64,000 nt of DNA from DAOUKH01 sp965207995 (GTDB lineage: Bacteria; Chloroflexota; Dehalococcoidia; SHYB01): positions 434,001 through 498,000 of the forward strand of contig CBDBNG010000001.1 of NCBI GenBank assembly GCA_965207995.1. The letters are read 5' to 3'. Shown piece by piece: positions 1 through 8,439 of this stretch (positions are counted from its first letter, which is position 1; each line of letters begins with the position of its first letter). Both the position numbers and the translations under genes were made by a program. Below the pieces are notes generated by a model that searched no databases, was not told the DNA's origin, and was given only the letters and a program-made list of their open reading frames with translations.

Positions 1-533
1 CCCTCTGGGGCGAGATCGTCAATCAGGGTATGTCGGTGCAGGTGCACTCCAGCATGGGCGGTCGGAGCACCCGCTTCGACACCACCCCGCACTTCCTCTC
101 GGACATGACGATGACGAAGCTGAGCCTGGCCGAGCCCATCGGCCTCTTCATCTACGGCGGCGTCTTCGAGCGCTTCCCCGCCCTGAAGCTCGTCGAAGTC
201 GAGGGCGGCCTCGGCTGGTGCGCCTTCATCATCAACTACATGGACCACGTGTGGAATAAGCACCGCCACTGGACGAAGTCGGAGCTCAAAGAGCCGCCGA
301 GCTACTACTTCAAGAACCACGTGCTCGGCACGCTGATCGACGACCCCGTCGCCGTCCGAGAGCGCCACACCATCGGTGTGGAAAGCATCATGTGGTCGTC
401 CGACTACCCGCACAGCGAGACCTCGTGGCCGGAGTCGAAGGCCGTCATCGAGGAGCACTTCGCGGGCGTCCCCGAGGACGAAAAGTACAAGATGATCGCG
501 GGCAACGCGGTCGGCCTCTACAACCTGTCCTAA
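1..533 (+). CDS. Amidohydrolase family protein, C-terminal part (5' truncated by window edge)
   Basis: This is the C-terminal part of a COG2159-type (amidohydrolase-2) TIM-barrel metal-dependent hydrolase. The reading frame is open from base 3 and the first visible Met is at base 30, so the true start lies outside the window. The stretch SSDYPHSETSWP near the C-terminus matches the usual G/S-S-D-x-P-H metal/active-site motif of the family, and it is followed by the typical final helix ending in a GNAVGLY-like segment. The next gene, 46 bp downstream, is a full-length homologue, so the two are probably co-transcribed. The substrate cannot be told from sequence. Related proteins act as decarboxylases or hydrolases of aromatic or cyclic carboxylates. 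Confidence 0.85.
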   Translation, partial: LWGEIVNQGMSVQVHSSMGGRSTRFDTTPHFLSDMTMTKLSLAEPIGLFIYGGVFERFPALKLVEVEGGLGWCAFIINYMDHVWNKHRHWTKSELKEPPSYYFKNHVLGTLIDDPVAVRERHTIGVESIMWSSDYPHSETSWPESKAVIEEHFAGVPEDEKYKMIAGNAVGLYNLS

Positions 534-579
534 CCGCCGAGCGGCAAAACCGGCGGAGAGAAAAAGAGAAGGAGCACCC

Positions 580-1779
580 ATGACGACGGAGACCAAAGTC
601 AAGACGCGGATCATCGACGCCGACGGCCACTACCTGGAGCCGGCATTCGCCCTGCCCGACTACATGGACCCCGAGTTCCGGGACCTCGCGCCCCGCATCA
701 TCGAGAAGGACGACGGCAACGAGTACTGGGTCAACAACCACTGGATGAAGTCGAACCCGACCATCGGCCCCGGTCCGCAGGCGACCGAAAGCCGCGCCAC
801 CGCGGTGGCGGGACTGGCGGGAGTGGAACGCTGGAACCACGGCGTCGACCTCGGCAACGTCATGAACCTCAACTACACCCAGATGAACCCGGCCGCCCAG
901 GAGCCGACGGCGCGGCTCGGCGTCATGGACGAGGAGCTCATGGACGAGGCGGTCCTCTACCCCACCATGAACCTCCAGACCGTCAACGAACCTGAGCTGC
1001 ACCACGCCATCAACCGCGGCCTGAACAACTGGCTGGCGGAATACTACGTCCAGGGCGGCGGCGGCAGGCTGCACGGCGCGGTCAACATCGTCGCGGTGCA
1101 CGACGTCGAGTGGGCCTGTGAAGAGGCCCGCCGCTGCGTGAACGACTTCGGCTTCAAGGCCATCTTCCTGCGCCCCTGTCACGCCGTCGAGGACGCCCGC
1201 TGGTGGAACGACTACTACGACCCCCTCTTCGAGACGGCGGCGGAGCTCGACGTGCCCATCGGCTTCCACCCCTTCCCCGGCGACGCGATGTACGGGTCGG
1301 GGCGGCTGTTCGACATGATCGGCCCCGACATCATCCAGCAGTTCGCCCGGACGCCGGTGAACCACCCCGTCGATTCGATGCACCTCATCACGGGCATCAT
1401 CGCGGGCGGCAAGCTGGAGAAGTATCCGAACCTGCGCTTCGCGGTCCTCGAATCGAGCGGTGGCTGGCTAATCTCGCTGCTGGAGCGGCTCGACCACCGC
1501 TTTGAGCACCTCGGGCACGTCGTCCCGCACCTGAAGATGACGCCGACGGAGTACTTCCGCCGCCAGGGCTGGATCTCGTTCGACCCCGAAGAAGCCACGT
1601 TGCCGCTCACCGCGCAGTGGCTCGGCGCCGATTCGATCATCTGGGGCTCCGATTTCCCGCACCCCGACGCGTTTTATCCCAACTTCGTGGAGATGCTCAA
1701 CGGCAAGATCGCCGAGTTGAGCGACGAGGACCAGGAGAAGATTCGCGGACGCAACGCGGTCGACTTCTACAAACTGTAG
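580..1779 (+). CDS. Amidohydrolase family protein (COG2159 type)
   Basis: This 399-residue TIM-barrel metal-dependent hydrolase has the amidohydrolase-2 layout. An N-terminal IIDADGHYLEP (the D-x-H/G metal-ligand strand) is followed by a central GFHPFPGD strand and a C-terminal WGSDFPHPD active-site motif, ending in GRNAVDFYKL. The start is supported by an AGGAG ribosome-binding site in GAGAAGGAGCACCC just before the ATG. It lies directly behind another amidohydrolase and ahead of a good intrinsic terminator, which suggests a two-gene unit. Such paired paralogues are common in bacteria that degrade diverse organic matter. The reaction is unknown; decarboxylation or hydrolysis of a carboxylated ring compound is an inference from the family. 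Confidence 0.88.
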   Translation: MTTETKVKTRIIDADGHYLEPAFALPDYMDPEFRDLAPRIIEKDDGNEYWVNNHWMKSNPTIGPGPQATESRATAVAGLAGVERWNHGVDLGNVMNLNYTQMNPAAQEPTARLGVMDEELMDEAVLYPTMNLQTVNEPELHHAINRGLNNWLAEYYVQGGGGRLHGAVNIVAVHDVEWACEEARRCVNDFGFKAIFLRPCHAVEDARWWNDYYDPLFETAAELDVPIGFHPFPGDAMYGSGRLFDMIGPDIIQQFARTPVNHPVDSMHLITGIIAGGKLEKYPNLRFAVLESSGGWLISLLERLDHRFEHLGHVVPHLKMTPTEYFRRQGWISFDPEEATLPLTAQWLGADSIIWGSDFPHPDAFYPNFVEMLNGKIAELSDEDQEKIRGRNAVDFYKL

Positions 1780-1803
1780 GGCAACCACTGCGTAACGCAA
1801 ACA

Positions 1804-1836
1804 AAGGGGCGGACCGCCGGGTCCGCCTCTTCGTTT
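1804..1836 (+). terminator. Intrinsic terminator after the amidohydrolase pair
   Basis: A perfect 8-bp stem, GGCGGACC/GGTCCGCC, encloses a GCCG tetraloop. It extends outward through AAG/CTT pairs and is followed by TCTTCGTTT. It lies 25 bp after the amidohydrolase stop and 80 bp before carB. Confidence 0.8.
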
Positions 1837-1914
1837 ATGTCGCGAAAGCGCCGCTCGCTGTGGTAGCATAACCGACGGCCCGAAGCCCAAGTTTTCACCC
1901 CTTCACCCATCCGA

Positions 1915-4900
1915 GTGACCGCCGAAGACAGCACGCCCGGCAAGCCGCGCAAGGTTCTCGTTATCGGATCGGGCCCCATCGTCATCGGCCAGGCGGCCGA
2001 GTTCGACTACGCCGGCACCCAGGCCTGCCGCGCCCTCCGCGAGGAAGGCGTCACCACCGTCCTCGTCAACTCGAATCCGGCGACGATCATGACGGACGAG
2101 GACATCGCCGACTCCGTCTACATCGAGCCGCTAACCGTCGAGGTCGTCGAGCGCATCATCCAGCGGGAGGGGCCCGACGGCGTCCTGCCCACCCTGGGCG
2201 GCCAGACGGGGCTCAACCTGGCCGTCGAACTCGCCGACGCCGGAATCTTCGAGAAGTACGACGTCCGGCTCCTGGGCACGCCACTGGAAACGATCAAGGA
2301 CGCCGAGGACCGTGAGCGGTTCCGCTCGCTCCTCGCGGCCATCGGCGAGCCCACACCACCGTCGGAGATCGTCGGCTCCCTGGAGGAGGCGCGGATCGCC
2401 GCCGAGAAGCTCGGCCTGCCGCTGGTGATTCGCCCCGCCTACACCCTGGGCGGCACCGGCGGCGGCGTCGCGGAGACGTCGGAGGAGCTCGAGACCATCG
2501 TGCGGCGAGGCCTCGACGCCAGCCCCATCACGCAGGTGCTGGTGGAGAAGTCGCTGGTGGGCTGGAAGGAAGTCGAGTACGAGGTGATGCGGGACGGCGC
2601 GGACAACTGCATCACCATCTGCAACATGGAGAACCTCGACCCGATGGGGGTCCACACCGGCGACAGCATCGTCGTGGCCCCAAGCCAGACCCTGTCCGAC
2701 AAGGACTACCAGATGCTGCGCTCGTCGAGCCTGAAGATCATCAGGGCGCTGGGCATCGAGGGCGGCTGCAACGTGCAGCTCGCCCTCGCGCCGGGCGGCG
2801 TGGTCGGCGAGACGCTTCCCGGCGGCACGCCCGACCCCAGCGGCTACTACGTCATCGAAGTGAATCCCAGAGTGAGCCGCAGCTCGGCGCTCGCGAGCAA
2901 GGCGACGGGCTACCCCATCGCCCGTGTGGCGGCGAAGATCGCCGTCGGCAAGCGGCTCGACGAGATCCCGAACGCGGTGACGGGGAAGACGCTGGCGGCG
3001 TTCGAGCCCGCGCTCGACTACTGCGTGGTGAAGATTCCGCGCTGGCCGTTCGACAAGTTCCCCACCGGCGACCGCGTCACCGGCACACAGATGAAGGCCA
3101 CCGGCGAGGTAATGGCCATCGACCGCACCTTCGAGTCGGCCTTCCAGAAGGCCCTCCGCTGCCTCGAAATCACCGGCCGCTCCTTGCTCTGGGAGGACGA
3201 CGACTGGGTCGAGGACGGCAAGCTCTACGAAGACCGTCTGCCCCTGCACCCCAACGACGAGCGCCTCTGGGGACTGCTCGCGGCGCTGCGGCGCGGCCTA
3301 GGACCGGAGGATTTGTCCCGGCGGACGGGCATCGACCCCTGGTTCACCCGCGCGCTGGACAACATCGCGCAGATGGAGGGGCGGCTGCTCGGCGAGCACC
3401 TGTCGACGGGCCTCCTCTGGGAAGCAAAGCGGCTGGGTTTCTCCGACGCCGCGATCGCCGTCCTCACCGACCGGTCGGCGGAGCAGGTGCGCCGTCTGCG
3501 CCGGCGGTGGGAGATCCGTCCCGTCTACAAAATGGTGGACACTTGCGCGGCGGAGTTCGAGGCGGAGACGGCTTACTTCTACAGCGCCTACGAGGAAGAG
3601 AACGAGGCCCCGCCGCTGGGCGGCCAACGCGCCCTCGTCGCGGGAAGCGGACCGATCCGCATCGGCCAAGGCATCGAGTTCGACTACTGTTCGGTGCACG
3701 CCGCCTGGGCGCTGCAGGGCGAGGGCGTGAAGAGCATCGTGGTCAACTCGAACCCGGAGACGGTGTCCACCGACTTCGACACCAGCGACCGGCTCTACTT
3801 CGAACCGTTGGACGAGGAGAGCGTGCGCGACGTTCTCGAAAACGAGGCGGTCGAGGAGGACGGCGAGCTTTCCTTCCCGCCCTCGATCGTGCAGTTCGGC
3901 GGGCAGACAGGGATCAACCTCTCGCAGGTCCTCGACCGCGCCCAGCTTCCAATTCTGGGCTCGACGGCCCGCTCGATCGACATCGCCTCCGACCGGCACC
4001 TCTTCGAGGAGTTCCTCGCCGGGCTTGGCATCCCGAACCCGCCAGGATCGGCGGTCACCAATCTGGAACAGGCGCTCATCGTCGCCCAGGCCATCGGCTA
4101 TCCCATGCTCGTGCGGCCCAGCTACGTGCTCGGCGGGCGTGCGATGGAGATCGTGCAGAGCGACGACGAGCTTGTGAAGTATATGAAGCAGGCGCTCGAA
4201 GCGGGCGAGGGACGCCGCGTGCTGATCGACCGCTATCTCGAAGGCCGCGAGGTGGACGTCGACGCCATCTGCGACGGCGAGACGGTGCTCATCCCCGGCC
4301 TGATGGAGCACGTCGAGCGGGCGGGCGTCCACAGCGGCGACTCGATGGCGATCTATCCCGGCCTGACGCTGACCGAGGACGAAGTCGACACGATGGTGGA
4401 CTACACAACCCGCATCGGCCTCGCCCTCCAGGTGAAGGGCCTGATGAACGTGCAGTTCGTGTTGACCGGCGGCGAGGCCTACCGCAGCCCGTGGAGCGGC
4501 GCGGGGGCGAGCCGGCCCGAGGTTTTCGTGCTGGAAGTGAACCCTCGCGGCAGCCGGACGGTGCCGTTCCTCTCGAAGGTAACCGGCGTGCCCATGGTCC
4601 GGGCGGCGGTCAAGGCCATGCTGGGGCGGAGCCTGGTGGAGCAGGGCTACGAGCCGGGGCTCTATAAGCGGCGGAAGCTCGTCGGCGTGAAGGCGCCGGT
4701 CTTCTCGATGTCGAAGCTCGCCGGCGTGGACACCTATCTCGGGCCGGAGATGAAGTCGACGGGCGAGGTCATGGGCGTCGACCGCGACTTCCGCCCCGCG
4801 CTGGTCAAAGGTCTCATGGCGGCGGGCATGATGCTCCCCCCGAAGGGGTCAATCCTTCTCTCGATCGCCGACCGCAACAAGGCGGACGCCGAGCCCCTGA

Positions 4901-5262
4901 TCCGGGACCTGCAGGCCGCCGGCTACCGGCTCTACGCCACCGAGGGCACGGCGGCCATGATCAAGGCGATGGGGATCCCCGTCACGCGCATCACGAAATT
5001 CCTCAGCGGCGAGCACCCCAACTGCGTGGACGTGGTCGCCGACGGCACGGTGGACGCGGTGGTGAATACGGTCACCGGCGACCGAGCGACGCTCCAGGAC
5101 GGCTTCGCGATACGGAGAGCGGCGGTCGAGCGGCGCATCCCGGTGTTCACGTCGCTGGACACGGCGCGCTCCGCGGCCGAGAGCCTGGTCAATGGCGTGG
5201 GCGACTTCGCGGTGCGCCCGATCCACGAGTACCGGGAGGCGCCGGAGGCCAGCACGGCCTAG
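1915..5262 (+). CDS. carB: Carbamoyl-phosphate synthase large subunit
   Basis: This 1115-residue protein makes carbamoyl phosphate from glutamine-derived ammonia, bicarbonate and two ATP, for pyrimidine and arginine synthesis. The family's internal duplication is clear. The N-half begins KVLVIGSGPIVIGQ (about residue 13) with an ATP-grasp motif RPAYTLGGTGGG (about 172). The C-half restarts at RALVAGSGPIRIGQG (about 571) with RPSYVLGGR (about 733). An MGS-like allosteric domain starts near residue 977. It is about 40 residues longer than the E. coli enzyme. The start is a GTG chosen because it sits just ahead of the conserved first strand; no strong ribosome-binding site is visible. carA is not in the window. 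The stop overlaps the convergent carbamoyltransferase gene by 3 bp. Confidence 0.97.
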   Translation: MTAEDSTPGKPRKVLVIGSGPIVIGQAAEFDYAGTQACRALREEGVTTVLVNSNPATIMTDEDIADSVYIEPLTVEVVERIIQREGPDGVLPTLGGQTGLNLAVELADAGIFEKYDVRLLGTPLETIKDAEDRERFRSLLAAIGEPTPPSEIVGSLEEARIAAEKLGLPLVIRPAYTLGGTGGGVAETSEELETIVRRGLDASPITQVLVEKSLVGWKEVEYEVMRDGADNCITICNMENLDPMGVHTGDSIVVAPSQTLSDKDYQMLRSSSLKIIRALGIEGGCNVQLALAPGGVVGETLPGGTPDPSGYYVIEVNPRVSRSSALASKATGYPIARVAAKIAVGKRLDEIPNAVTGKTLAAFEPALDYCVVKIPRWPFDKFPTGDRVTGTQMKATGEVMAIDRTFESAFQKALRCLEITGRSLLWEDDDWVEDGKLYEDRLPLHPNDERLWGLLAALRRGLGPEDLSRRTGIDPWFTRALDNIAQMEGRLLGEHLSTGLLWEAKRLGFSDAAIAVLTDRSAEQVRRLRRRWEIRPVYKMVDTCAAEFEAETAYFYSAYEEENEAPPLGGQRALVAGSGPIRIGQGIEFDYCSVHAAWALQGEGVKSIVVNSNPETVSTDFDTSDRLYFEPLDEESVRDVLENEAVEEDGELSFPPSIVQFGGQTGINLSQVLDRAQLPILGSTARSIDIASDRHLFEEFLAGLGIPNPPGSAVTNLEQALIVAQAIGYPMLVRPSYVLGGRAMEIVQSDDELVKYMKQALEAGEGRRVLIDRYLEGREVDVDAICDGETVLIPGLMEHVERAGVHSGDSMAIYPGLTLTEDEVDTMVDYTTRIGLALQVKGLMNVQFVLTGGEAYRSPWSGAGASRPEVFVLEVNPRGSRTVPFLSKVTGVPMVRAAVKAMLGRSLVEQGYEPGLYKRRKLVGVKAPVFSMSKLAGVDTYLGPEMKSTGEVMGVDRDFRPALVKGLMAAGMMLPPKGSILLSIADRNKADAEPLIRDLQAAGYRLYATEGTAAMIKAMGIPVTRITKFLSGEHPNCVDVVADGTVDAVVNTVTGDRATLQDGFAIRRAAVERRIPVFTSLDTARSAAESLVNGVGDFAVRPIHEYREAPEASTA

Positions 5263-6161
5263 CCGCCGAGAGTGTGGGCGAGGAGCGCCATCCGGACGAA
5301 GAGGGCGTTCTCGGCCTGCCGGTAGGTCACGATCCTCGGATCAACGGCCTGGAAGGTGAAGTCCCCGCTTCGCTGCATCGGGTGCATGATGATGGCGCTG
5401 GACTTCAACCGCGCCATGAACGCGTCGTCGACCACGAGGGAGACGTCGCGCGACTTCAAGAGCTGAGCGTGCGCTACGGTACGCGGGCCGTTGAGGTAGA
5501 TCACGTCGGCATCCTCGACGCCGTTATCCAGGGTGCGGGTCTCGAAGCGCACCCCCTTGGACTCGCAGTAGGCACGGACGGCAGGGTCGATCTGGCCACT
5601 GATGGGAACCAGGGAGACCGTGACGTCGTCGTAGAGTGCGAGCCCGTTCAGCAGGGCGCTGACGTTGCGGTGTTCGAGTCGGCCAACAACGGCGACACGC
5701 GCGCCGTCGACAGCGCCACGCTCCCGCGCGATGGTGTAGAGGTCGGCCAGCGCCTGCGTGGGGTGATCGTCGAGGCTACCGCCGTTGATGACGGGGACGG
5801 CGTCGACGGCGCTGGCGCGGTCCATGATGCCCTCGCCGCTGCTGCGGAGCACGACAACGTTGAAGTGCAGGCTGGCGAGTATTTGGATGACGTCGTCGAT
5901 GTAGCTTGGGGTCTGGATGGGGAAGAACTGGGAGGCGTCCTCGGTCTGGTAGGCGTCGCCGCCAAGGAGGCCGAAGGCGCGCTCGAAGGATGCCCGTGTC
6001 ACGAAGCTGGGTTCGTAGAAGAGGCAGTAGAGCGCCTGCCCTTCGAGGGTCGGAAGGCCCTCGCCGCCCTTCTTCAGCCGGTCGGCGAGATCGAAGATCG
6101 CCTGCTCGGCCCAGGCGCGGTCGAATTGGGTAGTGGTGGTGAGGTGGAAGTGTTGCGGCAC
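5259..6161 (-). CDS. pyrB: Aspartate carbamoyltransferase-like protein with altered phosphate-binding motif
   Basis: The 300-residue product has the size and layout of the aspartate/ornithine carbamoyltransferase catalytic chain, which condenses carbamoyl phosphate with aspartate in pyrimidine synthesis. HPTQAL (His133) is the ATCase version of the second signature, GRLEHRNV matches the domain-linking loop, and MHPMQR corresponds to the HPLPR loop. However, the carbamoyl-phosphate signature S-T-R-T-R is S52-F53-V54-T55-R56, so the Arg equivalent to E. coli Arg54 is lost. No Lys84-like residue is obvious in the 80s loop. It is convergent with carB. It may be a true but divergent ATCase, or a different or inactive member of the family. 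The gene symbol is therefore tentative. Confidence 0.8.
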   Translation of the reverse strand: MPQHFHLTTTTQFDRAWAEQAIFDLADRLKKGGEGLPTLEGQALYCLFYEPSFVTRASFERAFGLLGGDAYQTEDASQFFPIQTPSYIDDVIQILASLHFNVVVLRSSGEGIMDRASAVDAVPVINGGSLDDHPTQALADLYTIARERGAVDGARVAVVGRLEHRNVSALLNGLALYDDVTVSLVPISGQIDPAVRAYCESKGVRFETRTLDNGVEDADVIYLNGPRTVAHAQLLKSRDVSLVVDDAFMARLKSSAIIMHPMQRSGDFTFQAVDPRIVTYRQAENALFVRMALLAHTLGG

Positions 6162-6286
6162 GGGCGTCTCGGGGTTCTCGGATAGCGCCTAGCAGAACCG
6201 CCCATCAGTGTACCACCGCGAAGGTGGCAGGCGTTTTGAGCGTTCCTGCGCTTGAGGGGCGGCGTTGCAGCCCATAGAATGCCGCC

Positions 6287-7216
6287 ATGCGCATCTGCTC
6301 CCTCCTCCCCAGCAGCACGGAGATCGTCTTCGCGCTTGGGCTCGGCGACCAGCTCGCCGGCGTGACCCACGAGTGCGATTACCCGGACGAGGCGGCGTCC
6401 AAACCGGCGGTGACGCGGTCGTTGATCGACCATTCGGGAAGCTCCGGGGCGGAGATCCACCGCCACGTCAGCGAGGCAGTCCACGCCGGCAGCAGCATCT
6501 ATGCCCTCGACCAAGCCCTGCTGGAACGTATCGACCCCAGCCTGGTGCTGACGCAGGAGTTGTGCGACGTCTGCGCCGTCTCCTACGGCGACGTGCAGCG
6601 AGCGGTGCGGCTGCTTCCCAGCGACGGAGACAACGAGCGAACGATCCTCTCCCTAGAACCCACGACGCTCGGCGGCATCCTCGACACGATCACCTCCGTC
6701 GGCGAAGCGACGGGATCCGCGGGCCGGGCGGCGGAGGTCACGGCGGCACTCCGGCGGCGCATCGACGCCGTCGAGAACAGGGCGGCGAGTGCCGGACACC
6801 GGCCGCGCGTCTTCGCCTTGGAGTGGCTCGACCCGCCCTTCATCGGCGGGCACTGGGTGCCGGAGATGGTCCGCCTCGCCGGCGGGGTCGACGGCCTCGG
6901 CCGCGAGGGCCATCCATCGGTGCAGGCAACGTGGGCGGAAATCGCCGCCTACGACCCCGAGGTCGTCGTCCTTATGCCCTGCGGTTACCACCTCGAGGAG
7001 TGCCTCGACGAGTTCCGCAAGACGCCGATGCCGCCGGAGTGGAGCAGGCTCGCCGCCGTAAAGGGCGGCGACGTCTACGTCGTGGACGGCTCGTCGTACT
7101 ACAACCGCCCCGGCCCCAGAGTCGTAGACGGCCTAGAGGTCATGGCCGAGATTCTGCATCCCACCCTCTTTCCCAGGGCGCACGGCGAGTCGGACTGGCG
7201 GCGCGTCGAGGTCTAG
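6287..7216 (+). CDS. Cobalamin/iron-siderophore-type binding protein (BtuF-like), no signal peptide
   Basis: This 309-residue protein belongs to the TroA/BtuF class III substrate-binding fold. MRICSLLPSSTEIVFALGLG at the start is the typical first strand and helix of the domain. The second lobe begins around PRVFALEWLDPPFIGGHWVPE, and DPEVVVLMPCGY marks the late conserved strand. The Met lies at the mature N-terminus, with no hydrophobic leader or lipobox ahead, so the protein appears cytosolic, unlike canonical periplasmic or lipoprotein BtuF. No ABC permease or ATPase gene is next to it. Its 3' end overlaps the convergent CoA-transferase gene by 4 bp. Ligand identity (corrinoid or other) is inferred from family similarity only. 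Confidence 0.8.
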   Translation: MRICSLLPSSTEIVFALGLGDQLAGVTHECDYPDEAASKPAVTRSLIDHSGSSGAEIHRHVSEAVHAGSSIYALDQALLERIDPSLVLTQELCDVCAVSYGDVQRAVRLLPSDGDNERTILSLEPTTLGGILDTITSVGEATGSAGRAAEVTAALRRRIDAVENRAASAGHRPRVFALEWLDPPFIGGHWVPEMVRLAGGVDGLGREGHPSVQATWAEIAAYDPEVVVLMPCGYHLEECLDEFRKTPMPPEWSRLAAVKGGDVYVVDGSSYYNRPGPRVVDGLEVMAEILHPTLFPRAHGESDWRRVEV

Positions 7217-8439
7217 CCCGCGACACCTTCCGACCGCAACCGCTCAACCTCGTCGGGGGCCATGCCGAGCAGGCCGCCGAACACTTCGTCCTCATGCTCG
7301 CCGAACAGGGGCGCGCGGCGGTGGTCGAGCTCCATCCCGGAGAGGCGGAACGAGGGGGCGGTGTGCGTTCGGGCACCCATGACGGGGTGCTCCATCACCC
7401 GCAGGTGGCCCCGGGCGGCGAGGTGCGGGTCGCGGTGCAGGTCTTCGCCGCGGGCGACGACGGCCGCGCCCACACCGGCGGCGGTGAGGCGGGCGGCGAC
7501 GTCCTCCGCAGCCTGAGAGCGCGTCCATGCGGCGACGATGGCTTCGAGGGCGTCTTCGTTCTCCTTGCGCGCCAGGAGCGTGCTGAAGCGCGCATCCTCG
7601 GCAAGGAAATCCTGGCCCATCGCGGAAGAGAGGGCGCGCCACTCGTCGTCGGAGGTGACGGCGACCGTCACCCAGCGGTCGTCGCCGGCGCAAGGGAAGG
7701 CTCCGTGGGGCGCCGCGCCGGGTACCCGGTTGCCGGCACGCTCCTGGACGACACCGTTGGCGGTGAAGTCGAGCAACGACGGCGCGAGAAAGTGCAGCGC
7801 CGCCTCGAGCTGGGAGAGGTCGAGGTATTGGCCCTGACCGGTGCGGTCGCGGCGGCGTAAGGCGGAGACGACGGCCGAGGCAGCGAACCAGGGCACGACA
7901 AGGTCGGTGTAGGGTTGGTTGGGCCCTGCGGGGTTGCTTTCCGGCCACCCGGTGAGGTGGTCGAACCCGGCGAGGCCCGCCAGAGTGCGCCCGAAACCGA
8001 CGTGGCCCGCGAAGGGGCCGGTCTGCCCCTGCATGGTCAGGCTGATCATCACGAGGTCGGGCTTGACCTTGGAAAGTTCGCCGTACCCGAGACCCAGCCG
8101 GTTGATCACGCCGGCGGAAAAGCTCTCGGCGACGACGTCGGCCCCGGCGACGAGCCGCTTCACGATCTCCTTCGCCTCCGGCTTCGACAGGTCGAGGCGG
8201 ATGCTCCGCTTCGAGGTGTTGTGGTTGATGAAGTAGCCGGACTTGTTGATGCCCGGTCTGCCTTCCAGGAAGGGCGTCCCCAAACGGCCGCCGTCGAGTC
8301 GGACACGGCTCTCGATCTTGATGACGTCGGCGCCGAAAAGGGCGAGGAGCTTCGTCGTCGCGGGGCCGGCCACCGCCCAACTGAAATCGACCACGCGCAC
8401 TCCCGCCAGCGGTAAGTCTCGTTTTGCTCCCCCAGCCAT
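7213..8439 (-). CDS. CaiB/BaiF family CoA-transferase (pair 1, downstream member)
   Basis: This protein of about 408 residues belongs to family III CoA-transferases, which move CoA between carboxylic acids. LAGVRVVDFSWAVAGPATTK and the FGADVIKIE strand open the Rossmann-like large domain. GQGQYLDLSQLEA corresponds to the region of the catalytic Asp (Asp169 of formyl-CoA transferase), with Glu at that position. The C-terminus has GVGAAVVARGEDL and LFGEHEDEV, typical of the family. The open frame runs 47 codons further upstream, but homology begins at this ATG. The ATG shares one base with the upstream gene's TGA (TGATG), which indicates translational coupling. The substrate is unknown. Confidence 0.9.
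   Translation of the reverse strand: MAGGAKRDLPLAGVRVVDFSWAVAGPATTKLLALFGADVIKIESRVRLDGGRLGTPFLEGRPGINKSGYFINHNTSKRSIRLDLSKPEAKEIVKRLVAGADVVAESFSAGVINRLGLGYGELSKVKPDLVMISLTMQGQTGPFAGHVGFGRTLAGLAGFDHLTGWPESNPAGPNQPYTDLVVPWFAASAVVSALRRRDRTGQGQYLDLSQLEAALHFLAPSLLDFTANGVVQERAGNRVPGAAPHGAFPCAGDDRWVTVAVTSDDEWRALSSAMGQDFLAEDARFSTLLARKENEDALEAIVAAWTRSQAAEDVAARLTAAGVGAAVVARGEDLHRDPHLAARGHLRVMEHPVMGARTHTAPSFRLSGMELDHRRAPLFGEHEDEVFGGLLGMAPDEVERLRSEGVAG

Noticed and set aside
2131..3249. Long minus-strand open frame opposite carB (372 codons)
   Set aside because: It is a composition shadow of high-G+C coding sequence: its translation is low-complexity His/Arg/Val-rich and the opposite strand encodes conserved CarB.
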